Assembly: GCA_902464615.1 (NCBI GenBank)
Contig: CABQKA010000002.1
Span: forward strand, 159,814-223,813
Length of the DNA stretch: 64,000 nucleotides
Reading direction: 5' to 3'
Source of the DNA: an uncultured Prevotella sp.
GTDB lineage: Bacteria; Bacteroidota; Bacteroidia; Bacteroidales; Bacteroidaceae
Part shown: piece by piece, positions 8,929 to 18,202 of the stretch
Layout: each line of letters starts with the position of its first letter
Position numbering within the stretch: the stretch's first letter is position 1
The notes under the pieces: model-generated
What the model was told of the DNA's origin: nothing
Databases searched by the model: none
The model's input: the letters and a program-made list of their open reading frames with translations, nothing else
Position numbers and translations under genes: made by a program

Positions 8929-9330
8929 ATGACACTCTTTTCCAAAATTATCGCAGGGGACATACCTTCTTACAAGTGTGCTGAGGACAGCCGCTTTTAT
9001 GCTTTTCTCGACATCAATCCTTTGGCGCAGGGACATACCTTGGTCGTGCCCAAACACGAAGTGGATTACCTCTTTGACCTGGACGACGACGAGCTTGCTG
9101 CCATGATTGTGTTCACCAAGCGCGTAGCCCGCGCCATCCGTGAGGCTTTCCCGTGCCGTAAGGTCGGCATGGCGGTGCTCGGCCTTGAGGTGAACCATGC
9201 CCACATCCATTTGGTGCCGTTACAGAGCGAAGGTGACCTCGACTTCCGCAAGCCCAAGTTGCAGTTCACCCCTGAGCAGCAGGCTGAAACCGCCGCCCGC
9301 ATTCTCGCCGCTTTTGAGGCAGAGAAATAA
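8929..9330 (+). CDS. HIT family nucleotide-binding hydrolase
   Basis: The 133-residue protein has the HIT histidine triad H90-A-H92-I-H94 (NHAHIHLVPL) and the N-terminal pattern TLFSKIIAGDIPSYK. HIT proteins hydrolyse AMP from nucleotide conjugates such as adenosine phosphoramidates or dinucleoside polyphosphates in the cytosol. The protein is longer than a minimal HIT domain by a short C-terminal helix. It sits between the GH116 gene and a tRNA gene with no obvious operon partner. Confidence 0.92.
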   Translation: MTLFSKIIAGDIPSYKCAEDSRFYAFLDINPLAQGHTLVVPKHEVDYLFDLDDDELAAMIVFTKRVARAIREAFPCRKVGMAVLGLEVNHAHIHLVPLQSEGDLDFRKPKLQFTPEQQAETAARILAAFEAEK

Positions 9331-9344
9331 AATCAAAGCGAAAG

Positions 9345-9376
9345 TTTGGAGATTCGTAAGAAAATCGTATCTTTGC
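9345..9376 (+). promoter_or_regulatory. Promoter of tRNA(CAT)
   Basis: TTTG (9345-9348), 19 bases, then TATCTTTGC (9368-9376), about 22 bases before the tRNA. Confidence 0.7.
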
Positions 9377-9398
9377 ACCGGATTTCTTTAATCCGACC

Positions 9399-9472
9399 GG
9401 ACTTGTAGCTCAGTTGGTTAGAGCAACAGACTCATAATCTGGAGGTCCCAGGTTCAAGCCCTGGCTGGTCCA
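9399..9472 (+). tRNA. tRNA-Met (anticodon CAT; could be tRNA-Ile2)
   Basis: A full cloverleaf can be drawn: acceptor GGACTTG with CTGGTCC (one T-T mismatch), D arm with GTTGGTTAG, anticodon CAT at 9433-9435, and T arm CCAGG-TTCAAGC-CCTGG. CCA is not encoded. The strong G1-C72 pair rules out initiator tRNA. Elongator Met and lysidine-modified Ile2 cannot be separated by eye. The accessory block begins immediately downstream. Confidence 0.92.
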
Positions 9473-9479
9473 CATTAGA

Positions 9480-9515
9480 AATCAAGCACTTACAAATATT
9501 TGTAAGTGCTTGATT
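9480..9515. repeat. Perfect 36-bp palindrome at the tRNA/island junction
   Basis: Bases 9480-9497 are the exact reverse complement of 9498-9515. It begins eight bases after the tRNA. It can act as a terminator hairpin for the tRNA (CTTTGT follows), or be a recombinase-related junction. Confidence 0.8.
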
Positions 9516-9522
9516 CTTTGTC

Positions 9523-9544
9523 TGCGTAAACAATGCGTAAACAA
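9523..9544 (+). repeat. Two tandem copies of an 11-bp repeat
   Basis: TGCGTAAACAA occurs twice back to back (9523-9533 and 9534-9544) behind the tRNA. Such short direct repeats behind a tRNA could be remnants of an integration site. The rest of 9545-9704 is AT-rich with no gene seen. Confidence 0.5.
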
Positions 9545-9704
9545 ACGGTTTGAGTTGGCTCTGTTTACACATAGAATTTCTATGAAATCCCATGCCATTC
9601 TATAACATAACTCATTGAAATATTCTGTTAATATGGCCTACTTGACGATTAAATAAGCTCAAATATATTCCATTTACACCTTGATTTATAGAACAATACT
9701 TTCA

Positions 9705-10307
9705 TTAGATTCCAATCAGGTTCGGAAGGTTGAAGTTCGTGTAATCTCCATTCATGATTGCTCCATTTGAGAAAACAGTTGAATTGTCTTTCTTTATTCC
9801 GTGCTGTTTATGGATATGGCCAAACAGATGCAAGCGAGGCTTTATTTCTTCTATCCTCGCCAGAAGTTCTGTCGAACCATAGTTTATCCCATTGTCAAAA
9901 TCAAGAATACCATAGGGCGGACAATGGGTTATCAATACATCTGTGTCGGCAGGTATGGCTGCATAGTTACGGGTCTGACGTTCAGAAATACAATCCTCCA
10001 TAAACATAGGAACTCCATAGTATTTAACTCCGTCAATTACCACACCAGAATTGCACAAATAATGCACATTCTCATCCAATCCATCAATGTTGGCTCTATA
10101 CAAACAGGCATCGTGATTGCCACAGATGAAAATCTTGTGCGGATAAGAGAGGTCACAAAACCAGTTCATAAAATCAATGGCTTCTTGCTCGCTTCCGTTC
10201 ATGGAAAAGTCTCCAGAATGTACAATGATGTCAGCATCGGGCAGCTGTGTGAGCCGCCGATGCTGACCGTGGGTGTCGGAGAGGTGGAGAATAGATTGGC
10301 TGTTCAT
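9705..10307 (-). CDS. Calcineurin-like metallophosphoesterase
   Basis: The 200-residue protein has the full metallophosphoesterase signature: SDTHG (residues 10-14), GDF, GNHD, ITHCPPYG and GHIHKQHG. It resembles MPPED-type enzymes, which bind two metal ions and cleave phosphodiesters, for instance cyclic nucleotides. It is the last gene of a five-gene minus-strand operon: its ATG overlaps the DUF262 stop by one base (TGATG), so translation is probably coupled. In this context it may act on a nucleotide signal or a nucleic-acid end; that is inference. Confidence 0.85.
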   Translation of the reverse strand: MNSQSILHLSDTHGQHRRLTQLPDADIIVHSGDFSMNGSEQEAIDFMNWFCDLSYPHKIFICGNHDACLYRANIDGLDENVHYLCNSGVVIDGVKYYGVPMFMEDCISERQTRNYAAIPADTDVLITHCPPYGILDFDNGINYGSTELLARIEEIKPRLHLFGHIHKQHGIKKDNSTVFSNGAIMNGDYTNFNLPNLIGI

Positions 10308-12757
10308 CAGATATCATTGTTTTCTATAAACTCATTAAATTCAGCTTCTACCAGCTGGCAGAAATACTCAATATATGAAATGCTATCAGTCGGCTTTTCG
10401 ACATTAAAACAGTAATAGTCCTGCCTATCGCCTTGTTCGTTTTCCAACTTAGCGGTACGTCTCATATAGTTCCAATCTTGCGTCATGAGATAGATATCGT
10501 ATTCCCTATTGTTACGCTGCTGATACCATTGCAAATGCAGTTTCTTCTCATTTGGTGCATAATAGATAAAGTTTATACTAAGATTCCCCCAAAACAATCC
10601 AGTGTTGCGTATTCTATAGTTACTGTTAGTTAATTCTATTTTGCGAGCATCCAACAATTGATTCAAATAGGCGTCACGCATTTTGTGTATTTCAGGATCA
10701 AGCATCACTCCGTATCTACGGCCGCAGTAATATAAGGCATTATGCGGATTTCTGATGTACATATCTTCATTATTCTTGTTTTCCGCTACAAGGAAATTGA
10801 TGAAAGATTCATTTACCAATAGTTGCAGCCTTTCATCCTGTTTCTTTTCTTTTGAGGGGGCATCTCCCATCAAAAGATGGTGAACAGGCTTGGCGTAGAT
10901 ATATGTATTGTAGAGATTGACTTTGGTCAGGATGTTTTCTTTCCATGTCTTGGCACTCCAATTGAATATCTTGGCATTCCACCAAAATTGTGAATCAAAG
11001 TCATCACAATAACTATATAATGTATGCAAAGCCTTCACTCGTTGGTCTGTCCGAACTCCTTCTTTGTCGAATAGCAGCCTTGCGGTTTCCATCTTTGTAT
11101 CGAAGTTGTTCCAATCAGTCTTTCCATCCTCGCTGGTGAAAAGAAAAGCGATGGCACCTTTGAAGAATGCAAAGTTCTCTGCTGCGTATATTTTTTCTTT
11201 CCAGTCTGGGGCTTTCATTATTTGTTTGGCTTTCGCTATTTCTTCCAAAAGTTGTCTCCGGCCGAATGTGTCTTTTATCTGGCTTTCGTCTATTTTGGCC
11301 AAATAAGCAATAATGTCTTCCGAGGCATTGAAAGGTTTACCTCCGAGTTTGGCAAAGAAACGAATGGCACTGATGCTTTGCTCCTTATCTATATAGCTAT
11401 TCTCTACGATGTTCCAAACAAAATGCATCCAGTCTTTCAGCCTTTCTAGTTCTACTTTCTTGCATGTGGAGAGATAGACACAAATGGCATGAAAAACAAC
11501 TTGCTGCGGATAAGTAAGCGTGTATGGAGTGTTTTCTGTTTCGTAACGCGGAATGAAATAGAAGAGGGTGGTGTTGCTGGACTTTTGTTTGTCTGACTTC
11601 CAATAAGGTCTGAATAGCTCATCTATGGTCTGTTTGTCTTTCTCCTCATATAGTTCGCACAGATTGTTCAGACAAGCAGTAAGCACACGGATACAATCTG
11701 TGGTAAGTACAGGTTCGTAAACGGTTATGCTTTGATAACGACAGTCTGTTTTGCCCTCCTCCTTATCTGTGGCAGACAGCATCTTATACAAATTGTCGTT
11801 TATAATCTCTTTCTGTTTGGATTCTGTGTTGGCTATGTACCAGTTGAGGAAGAAACGGTTGAAGAAACTCATGTAGATTTCATCAATGTGGTATTCATCA
11901 GAAAGAAAGTTCCAAAACAGATCTGTCCAACGAGTATCCATCAGCACCCTGAAGCTATCTTCGCTTGCATCATTCTCCGGTATCAAATACTTCCGGTCGG
12001 CCACTTTGTATTTCAGCAGGTCGGCCTTGAAGTTCTCAAAGTCGGTCAGGGCTTTGCCACGGGCATTCATCTTGATGTATAGGTCATCGGTCAGTGGCAT
12101 GTTTTTGTCTTCCATGTTCAGGAGATAAAACTTGATAGGAGTTTTTGCCTCATCTTTTAGTTTCTCCAGAAGTTCCAGTGCTTTCCTTTCGGTATTTATC
12201 TTGATGAAATATTCTTCAATACCGTCGGTTATGTCTGTTGCGTTGCTGTCCTTAATGTCCGTACCATCTAACATGCGCAACATGGATTGTATGGTAGGGT
12301 CTTGCTCGTAGGTCGAATAATACCAACGTTGGTTGCGAATGAAAGTAGCAATGCCGTGTTTCTGGGGAATGTAGTTTTCGTCAATCTCACAAAGCTTTTG
12401 GCAAAAGGTTCTGGACGATACCCTTGTTTCGTATGAGAATCGTTGCAGCACTTTCTTGTCTTCTTCCAAAGTTCCAGCACATAGAGCCAAATACCAATGT
12501 AACAGCCACAAAGTAGTTAAACGTTGCTGCCCGTCGAGCGGATAAAGAACACCTTTTTCAACACTTCCATAAACGAAATCAAGCACCAATTCAGTATTTT
12601 GTTGCTGTAAAGCATCAAACAACTGGCCAAGAAAACGTTCACGCAGGTATTCTTTACCTATTCTACCTTGTGCGTAGTCCCGCTGAATAATGGGAATGAC
12701 GATTTTCTTTGATGTCAACAGACTCCAGAATGAAATGTTTTTGCTATATTCAGTCAT
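10307..12757 (-). CDS. DUF262 domain protein (GmrS-like, large)
   Basis: The 816-residue protein begins with a DUF262 (ParB-like NTPase) domain: IPIIQRDYAQGR near residue 20, PLDGQQRLTTLW (D75) and the later DLYIKMNARGKALTDFENFKADLL. DUF262 is the nucleotide-binding half of GmrSD-type modification-dependent restriction enzymes. The long C-terminal part (about 300-816) shows no HNH motif I can identify, so it may be the non-nuclease partner. It overlaps the preceding DUF262-DUF1524 gene by four bases (ATGA), a strong sign that the two proteins work together. Confidence 0.85.
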   Translation of the reverse strand: MTEYSKNISFWSLLTSKKIVIPIIQRDYAQGRIGKEYLRERFLGQLFDALQQQNTELVLDFVYGSVEKGVLYPLDGQQRLTTLWLLHWYLALCAGTLEEDKKVLQRFSYETRVSSRTFCQKLCEIDENYIPQKHGIATFIRNQRWYYSTYEQDPTIQSMLRMLDGTDIKDSNATDITDGIEEYFIKINTERKALELLEKLKDEAKTPIKFYLLNMEDKNMPLTDDLYIKMNARGKALTDFENFKADLLKYKVADRKYLIPENDASEDSFRVLMDTRWTDLFWNFLSDEYHIDEIYMSFFNRFFLNWYIANTESKQKEIINDNLYKMLSATDKEEGKTDCRYQSITVYEPVLTTDCIRVLTACLNNLCELYEEKDKQTIDELFRPYWKSDKQKSSNTTLFYFIPRYETENTPYTLTYPQQVVFHAICVYLSTCKKVELERLKDWMHFVWNIVENSYIDKEQSISAIRFFAKLGGKPFNASEDIIAYLAKIDESQIKDTFGRRQLLEEIAKAKQIMKAPDWKEKIYAAENFAFFKGAIAFLFTSEDGKTDWNNFDTKMETARLLFDKEGVRTDQRVKALHTLYSYCDDFDSQFWWNAKIFNWSAKTWKENILTKVNLYNTYIYAKPVHHLLMGDAPSKEKKQDERLQLLVNESFINFLVAENKNNEDMYIRNPHNALYYCGRRYGVMLDPEIHKMRDAYLNQLLDARKIELTNSNYRIRNTGLFWGNLSINFIYYAPNEKKLHLQWYQQRNNREYDIYLMTQDWNYMRRTAKLENEQGDRQDYYCFNVEKPTDSISYIEYFCQLVEAEFNEFIENNDI

Positions 12758-14712
12758 GATAGAAAATCTTTAAGTGTGACTTTGATATTGTTCATATAGG
12801 CTTTGGCATCTTCCTTATTCCAAGAATTGGGATCGGACGATGCGTCGTTATAGTACTTCAGAAATACAGATTTGGTGCATGGCGGGATGAAAGAGGATTG
12901 GCCTTCTTGAACTTCACAATTCACAATTTTCCCATTCTCGTCAACAGTAGAAGGAAGGAATCTCTTACCCTGATCTTTGCCTATGATGACTCTTCGCTTG
13001 GCTGGAAAGATGGCATTGCCATAGCTCCGGTTGGTGGATGAATCCAGTAGGGCAAAGTTCCATATTTTGTTCTTCTCTGTCTGAGATAACCGAATATTCC
13101 CGTTTATGTCATCAATGGTACTTCGCAACTCTTCAAATCGTTCGTTACGTGCATTCTGCTTGTCCTGATCTTCGTTTTGTTCGTAATTCTTTCCAGTAAA
13201 TTCCTTGAAGAATTTTTCAATTTTATCCTTGATCTCCTTGAATTTCTCACCTTGGAGTCCAAAATAGGCATTAAGCAGCCATTCGCGTTGAGATCGTATG
13301 TCATTAAGTTGATTCTCTGTGGTGGAATCGATATGCTCCACGTCCCATCCTTCTGATTTATACAAATGGAACGGAAATTTGTAGAATACGCCTTCATTAT
13401 ATTTGCGGTTTTCTGCAAGCACCTTGTTTTGGTTGATGACAGTCTGTAGGTTGTGCAATAGCAAAATGGAAAGGCAATTCCGTTTGTTTCCGCCTTTAAT
13501 ATCTTGGGAACTTTCTGCGTCAACTTCATAGACGGTATTTTCAATGTCTTTATAACGGATACTTTGTTTGATTGCTCCTATGAGATATTCTTCTCGGAAA
13601 ACTGACTTGGTGGCATATCCTGTCCATTTCTGATAAATCTCGTTCACAGTATTCCCGGTACAAATCAAGAAACCAATGTAGTGATACAGTTCCTTGTCAT
13701 TAAACCACTCCTGCAGGGTATGGAAAATCTCTTTCACTTTCTCCCAAATGGTCTGCAAGGCCTCTTCCTTTTGTTCCTGTGTTTCAAAGAAATGGTTAAA
13801 GTAACGGAAGGTTTTGAGGTCATCACTTGTTTGCATCTCTTCTTTATCCATTGTAGACTTACACTGCAGCATGTCTTCTTGGCAAATAAGGTCAAAGATA
13901 AAGTCGATGCGTGTAGGACTTTCGCTGCCGGGCTTGTTGAGGAATAGCCAAAACTCTTTGGATTGAAGGGAATATTCTATAACATCCCATTCCATGGCTA
14001 TTTCTTGTTGCTGCAACCTGACTTTGCTGTAATCCTCCGTATCGAAGTTGGATTTGTTCAACAAGAGAGCCTTAATTAGTTCCGCATTGGTTAACGAAAT
14101 CTTTCCGATATTTAACCTGGTAAACACTTCCTTGGGGTTGTCCTCATGAGTTTCATACCAGATGAATTTTACTTGATTGAGTAAGACATTCAGGAAGCGA
14201 GCCTTATCTTTCCCTTCCAACCATGTGCCGATTACATTGAACGCTTGTTTGATATGGTAATAATCAATGTTGTTTTTGGCAACAGAAACATAATCCTCGT
14301 TCTTGATACCGTTTAGGAATTTAGCACTGTCACTACGGGTTTCATATTCGATATCATAGAAATGAGGCTTGCTTAATATTTCCAAAATCAAACGGATGGT
14401 AGTCAATCTTTGTTGTCCGTCCACTACTTCCCATTGCTCTTTCGATGCTTCCAAGATACGTCTAACTTCGCTCAATTTGTCTGTTTTGCGTATCTTCTCT
14501 ATGATTGAGGATTCGTCGATAGGTCTTTTCACTACAACCAATGGCTGCAGGCAATAGATTCCGGCATCCTCTTTCTTCTTGCTGAACTCAAAAATATCTT
14601 TCAGCAGATCTTTCACTTGTCGCTGCGTCCAGCGATATCCCCGTTGATAGGCGGGAATATAAAACGCCATGTTGCGCAGTTCCGCAATAGATTTTAGTTC
14701 TAATGTATTCAT
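12754..14712 (-). CDS. DUF262-DUF1524 protein (GmrSD-type restriction endonuclease)
   Basis: The 652-residue protein has the DUF262 motifs IPAYQRGYRWTQRQV (about residue 20), VVDGQQRLTT (D98) and FTRLNIGKISLTNAELIKALL. A C-terminal DUF1524 His-Me-finger nuclease follows, with GWDVEHIDS (H460) and FALLDSSTNRSYGNAIFPAKR. GmrSD proteins cut phage DNA carrying glucosylated or otherwise modified bases, using NTP hydrolysis. Here both halves are fused in one chain, with a second DUF262 protein directly downstream. A defence role follows from the family; the target modification is unknown. Confidence 0.9.
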   Translation of the reverse strand: MNTLELKSIAELRNMAFYIPAYQRGYRWTQRQVKDLLKDIFEFSKKKEDAGIYCLQPLVVVKRPIDESSIIEKIRKTDKLSEVRRILEASKEQWEVVDGQQRLTTIRLILEILSKPHFYDIEYETRSDSAKFLNGIKNEDYVSVAKNNIDYYHIKQAFNVIGTWLEGKDKARFLNVLLNQVKFIWYETHEDNPKEVFTRLNIGKISLTNAELIKALLLNKSNFDTEDYSKVRLQQQEIAMEWDVIEYSLQSKEFWLFLNKPGSESPTRIDFIFDLICQEDMLQCKSTMDKEEMQTSDDLKTFRYFNHFFETQEQKEEALQTIWEKVKEIFHTLQEWFNDKELYHYIGFLICTGNTVNEIYQKWTGYATKSVFREEYLIGAIKQSIRYKDIENTVYEVDAESSQDIKGGNKRNCLSILLLHNLQTVINQNKVLAENRKYNEGVFYKFPFHLYKSEGWDVEHIDSTTENQLNDIRSQREWLLNAYFGLQGEKFKEIKDKIEKFFKEFTGKNYEQNEDQDKQNARNERFEELRSTIDDINGNIRLSQTEKNKIWNFALLDSSTNRSYGNAIFPAKRRVIIGKDQGKRFLPSTVDENGKIVNCEVQEGQSSFIPPCTKSVFLKYYNDASSDPNSWNKEDAKAYMNNIKVTLKDFLS

Positions 14713-14736
14713 CGTATCATGAGTTTATTTGTCGTT

Positions 14737-15282
14737 TTACAATTTCCCTCCATAATTCTCCACCTTTTTCAATTCGCCTGCATCCTGTATCTCCCTTAGA
14801 AACAGCCGTGCGCACATCTCCGCGTCATCTCCTGCCCGATGGTGCTGTCCGTAAGGTATCTTGAACTGGTCGCAAAGGTAATCCAAGCTGTTGCAACCGA
14901 AGTTGTATAGCCTGCGTGCCGCGCGGAGGGAACAATAATAAGTAATGTCGGGCTTCTCCATACCATATAACTCCAATGAATGGCGGATGCAACCGATATC
15001 AAAAGCAGCATTGTGGGCCACAAGTATGGGAGTGTCTTTAAGGTATTCGCAAATTTCTGCCCATACTTCCGGGAATTCCGGTGAATTGACGGTATCGTTC
15101 GGACGAATACCATGAATTTGCATGTTCCAATAACTGTAACTATTTCCTTGCGGACGGACAAGCCACGAACGGGTTTCCACAACTTTTCCGTCACGCACCA
15201 CGCAGATGCCGGCTTCGCAGATGGAAGCGCGTTTGCCTGTGGCTGTTTCAAAATCAATAGCGATGAAATTTATTCCTTGCAT
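14737..15282 (-). CDS. DEDDh 3'-5' exonuclease (DnaQ/PolC-like)
   Basis: The 181-residue protein has Exo I IDFETATG (D10, E12), Exo II LVAHNAAFD and Exo III QHHRAGDDAEMCA, the complete DEDDh set. Such enzymes degrade single-stranded DNA or RNA from the 3' end. I place the start at 15282 because AGGAGGAG sits six bases upstream; a longer frame (15303) reaches further into the regulator. The gene overlaps the WYL regulator by 13 bases and precedes the two DUF262 genes, so it is part of the same putative defence operon. Confidence 0.88.
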   Translation of the reverse strand: MQGINFIAIDFETATGKRASICEAGICVVRDGKVVETRSWLVRPQGNSYSYWNMQIHGIRPNDTVNSPEFPEVWAEICEYLKDTPILVAHNAAFDIGCIRHSLELYGMEKPDITYYCSLRAARRLYNFGCNSLDYLCDQFKIPYGQHHRAGDDAEMCARLFLREIQDAGELKKVENYGGKL

Positions 15283-16235
15283 GGTTTCTCCTCCTCTTTC
15301 CAAGTGTAATAGTCCAACATGTTTTTTGCAAAATTGCGCATTTCGTTGCGCACGGATTCCGGCTCCAACACTTCTATCTGGTCGCCTTGGGCAAGAACTA
15401 ACTGATAGAAGTCGAATGTCGGCTTCAGATGGTATTCAAAAAGCGTAGACTCATCGTCGCCCTCTATCTCCTTTTGTGATTCGTGCAAAGGCAAGGTGCG
15501 CAGATAGTCGGCAAAACCGCCGTAAGCCAAAAGAACAATGCGTTGGATGGGTTCATCCGATGTGATTACTCCACAGCATCCTTCAAAATAGTGATTGATA
15601 TCGAAGTCCTTTTTCATATTGAATGTCTTGCCCGTGTCCTGAATGTCTGAAATACGGTCGAGGGCATACACTCGGTAGACATCGACAGGCTTGATGCCTT
15701 TTTCTTTATTCCGCTCCGAATAGTACGGGCTACGTGCCACCACGTACCAACGGCGCTTTACGACTTTCAGGCAATATGGTTCAATCTCAAATGTGCTGGG
15801 TTCCGGCTTGCCAAAACCTTGGTGTGTAATGCTCAATACTCGATTACGCCGCATGGCATCCGCAATGCAGGTTAGCCAAGTCTGTCCTGACGGAATTTCT
15901 TCAAAAATAATTCGGTCTTCCAACTTATTGTCTGCCTGTATTTGGTTCAACGTGGCGTATGAACTGATGAGCCAACTGCGCAGATTGTTTCCTTCGATGC
16001 GTTCCGGCTCATCAATATAATAACGGTATCCATCTTTCCGGTCACATTCTATATACACATCGAATATGTCTTTGATAGCCTTCTTATGGTTATGAAAAGT
16101 CTTCAAAGGCAATTTCTCGCCATAACTCAGTCCGCTTTCCTGCCAAAGTTCGTTGATTTCCTCAAACGTCAAACGTTTATACCTTCGCAGAATATCCATC
16201 AGCCAGACATATCGTCCCAAAAGATTTGCTGCCAT
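15270..16235 (-). CDS. WYL-domain transcriptional regulator of the island operon
   Basis: The 321-residue protein has an N-terminal winged helix, a central WYL-type domain (SITHQGFGKPEPSTFEIEPY, then RRWYVVARSPYY with the WYV core) and a C-terminal extension domain. Proteins of this build often sit at the head of phage-defence loci and repress them. It is the first gene of the five-gene minus operon, consistent with autoregulation. A -7 box TAACTTTG lies at 16262-16269 on its strand. Confidence 0.85.
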   Translation of the reverse strand: MAANLLGRYVWLMDILRRYKRLTFEEINELWQESGLSYGEKLPLKTFHNHKKAIKDIFDVYIECDRKDGYRYYIDEPERIEGNNLRSWLISSYATLNQIQADNKLEDRIIFEEIPSGQTWLTCIADAMRRNRVLSITHQGFGKPEPSTFEIEPYCLKVVKRRWYVVARSPYYSERNKEKGIKPVDVYRVYALDRISDIQDTGKTFNMKKDFDINHYFEGCCGVITSDEPIQRIVLLAYGGFADYLRTLPLHESQKEIEGDDESTLFEYHLKPTFDFYQLVLAQGDQIEVLEPESVRNEMRNFAKNMLDYYTWKEEEKPCKE

Positions 16236-16261
16236 ATTACTATTATTTTAAGGTAATGCCA

Positions 16262-16269
16262 CAAAGTTA
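16262..16269 (-). promoter_or_regulatory. Promoter -7 box of the WYL-led operon
   Basis: TAACTTTG on the minus strand, 27 bases before the regulator start. TTTG candidates upstream are not at the usual spacing. Confidence 0.4.
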
Positions 16270-16410
16270 TATATTCCCCTGTGTCAAATCGTAGCCCAAC
16301 CTTAAAAAATCGCTCTTTTCTGCATTTCTTTTATGTTGTGCCTCGTTTTGGCACTTAACGCCCTTTACTTTGCAGCAGAATTAATGTTAAACCCTTTAAT
16401 AATAAGTAGT

Positions 16411-16929
16411 ATGGCAACAAAGAACTGGAATAACGATTTTATGGCTAAAGTATTGGAAGAAGCCGCATGGAAAGAACTGTCAAGCGAGTTTGCGTGGAAT
16501 GAGCCACTGTTGGAAAAGTACAAGGACAAGGTGGCGTGGAAAGAGATTTCCAATAACAGCAACATCATTTGGACTGTATCCATGATAGAGAAGTTCAAAA
16601 ACAAAGTCGATTGGGAGGCACTTTCCGGTTCGGACAATGAGCATCTGTTTACAGCGGAAAATCTGGAGAAATACAAGGAGTATTGGGACTGGCGTGAATT
16701 GTCGAGAAATTCAAGTGTGGAACTTACTCCCGTGCTTTTGGAGCAGTTTGTCGAATATTGGGATTGGAACGAAATCATAGACTGCTATCACCGGGACGAA
16801 TTGTATAGCATGGAGTTTCTGGAGAAATACCAGGATTATATTCCGGTTTCCGCTTTGCAACGTTCCCGCTTATGGGACAAATTGGTTGAAGACGAACAGA
16901 AACAATTAAAGATATGTATCCTTTCATAA
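16411..16929 (+). CDS. W-E-L/I-S repeat protein, unknown function
   Basis: The 172-residue protein consists of about five degenerate repeats of 24-26 residues. Each starts like AWKEIS or DWRELS and ends with a helix like LEKYKEYW. The pattern suggests a small alpha-solenoid, a protein- or RNA-binding scaffold. The start is ATG at 16411; codons upstream run into the promoter region. It lies seven bases before rtcB and is presumably co-transcribed with it. I cannot name the family. Confidence 0.75.
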   Translation: MATKNWNNDFMAKVLEEAAWKELSSEFAWNEPLLEKYKDKVAWKEISNNSNIIWTVSMIEKFKNKVDWEALSGSDNEHLFTAENLEKYKEYWDWRELSRNSSVELTPVLLEQFVEYWDWNEIIDCYHRDELYSMEFLEKYQDYIPVSALQRSRLWDKLVEDEQKQLKICILS

Positions 16930-16935
16930 AACAAA

Positions 16936-18201
16936 ATGAAAACCATAGAAGGCTATAACGTAAAAATCTACACGAACAACATCGAGGACAGCGCCAGCGA
17001 ACAAATCAAGGAGTTGCTGTCCATCGATGTGTTCAGCAAGTGTAAAATTCGCATCATGCCCGACGTTCATGCAGGGGTTGGCTGCGTCATCGGTTTTACG
17101 GGAGACTTGGGCGGCAAGGTGATACCCAATATTGTAGGTGTGGACATCGGTTGCGGCATTTTGGTGCAGCCGTTCGTCTGCGTGAATGATATAGATTATC
17201 ATGCTTTCAACGAGTTTACCCTTCGCTACATACCGTCCGGCCGCAATTACCGGGACAACCGGTATGCGCCGCTCCCGCAAAAGTATATGGATGTATATCG
17301 AGAAGCCAAGGAGAGCATCAAACAGTTGCGTTGCTACCGCGAACTGAAGGAAACCAAACGCTTGAACGCCTCCATCGGTTCACTGGGCGGAGGTAACCAT
17401 TTCATCGAACTGGACAAGGATGAATGCGGCATGACCTACCTTGTTGTTCACACCGGAAGCCGCAACTTGGGGAAACAGGTGGCGCAAATCTATCAGAAGT
17501 TAGCCGTAAAGTGTCAGTCTGGATGGGCCGAACTGATGGAAGAACAAAACCGCATGATTGCCGAATATAAAGCAGCGGGGCGTAAGGATGCGTTGCAGGA
17601 TGCCATACACCAACTGCACAATTCATTCAAAATGCGCAAACCCGCGATACCGCCCGACCTATCCTATCTGGAAGGTGCTTATCGCGAAGACTACCTGCAC
17701 GACATGCGTCTCTGCCAGCATTGGGCCAAGATGAACCGCAGTCTGATTGCCAATCTTATCATGGATTACTTCATCTCCCAAGGCTATGTCGAATTGAAGC
17801 AAAATGATTTGGCATTTGAGAGCGTGCACAACTATATAGGCGACGACAATATCATCCGCAAAGGGGCAATTGCCGCTTATGAGGGGCAGAAGTGCATCAT
17901 CCCGCTGAACATGCGTGACGGGTCGCTTATCTGCATCGGCAAGGGCAACGCCGATTGGAACTGTTCCGCCCCACACGGTGCCGGGCGCATCATGAGCCGG
18001 AGCCAGGCTTTCAAGAGTATATCCATGGACGACTACCGATCCTCCATGCAGGGCATATACAGCGAAAGCCTGTCGGAAGATACCAAGGACGAATCGCCCA
18101 TGGTGTACAAGCCAAAGGATGAAATCATCGGAAATATCCGTGACACTGTAAACATTGTGAATGTGATAAAGCCTGTGTATAACTTCAAAGCTGCGGAATG
18201 A
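16936..18201 (+). CDS. rtcB: RtcB family RNA ligase
   Basis: The 421-residue protein has the RtcB core: MPDVHAGVGCVIGF, NIVGVDIGCG (metal ligands D70 and C73), GSLGGGNHFIE, VVHTGSRNLG and NCSAPHGAGRIMSR with the guanylylated histidine H347. RtcB joins RNA 2',3'-cyclic phosphate or 3'-phosphate ends to 5'-hydroxyl ends using GTP and Mn2+. In an accessory block it could repair tRNAs or other RNAs cut during phage attack; that is inference. It is tightly flanked by the repeat protein (6-base gap) and an unknown gene (1-base gap). Confidence 0.93.
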   Translation: MKTIEGYNVKIYTNNIEDSASEQIKELLSIDVFSKCKIRIMPDVHAGVGCVIGFTGDLGGKVIPNIVGVDIGCGILVQPFVCVNDIDYHAFNEFTLRYIPSGRNYRDNRYAPLPQKYMDVYREAKESIKQLRCYRELKETKRLNASIGSLGGGNHFIELDKDECGMTYLVVHTGSRNLGKQVAQIYQKLAVKCQSGWAELMEEQNRMIAEYKAAGRKDALQDAIHQLHNSFKMRKPAIPPDLSYLEGAYREDYLHDMRLCQHWAKMNRSLIANLIMDYFISQGYVELKQNDLAFESVHNYIGDDNIIRKGAIAAYEGQKCIIPLNMRDGSLICIGKGNADWNCSAPHGAGRIMSRSQAFKSISMDDYRSSMQGIYSESLSEDTKDESPMVYKPKDEIIGNIRDTVNIVNVIKPVYNFKAAE

Positions 18202-18202
18202 C

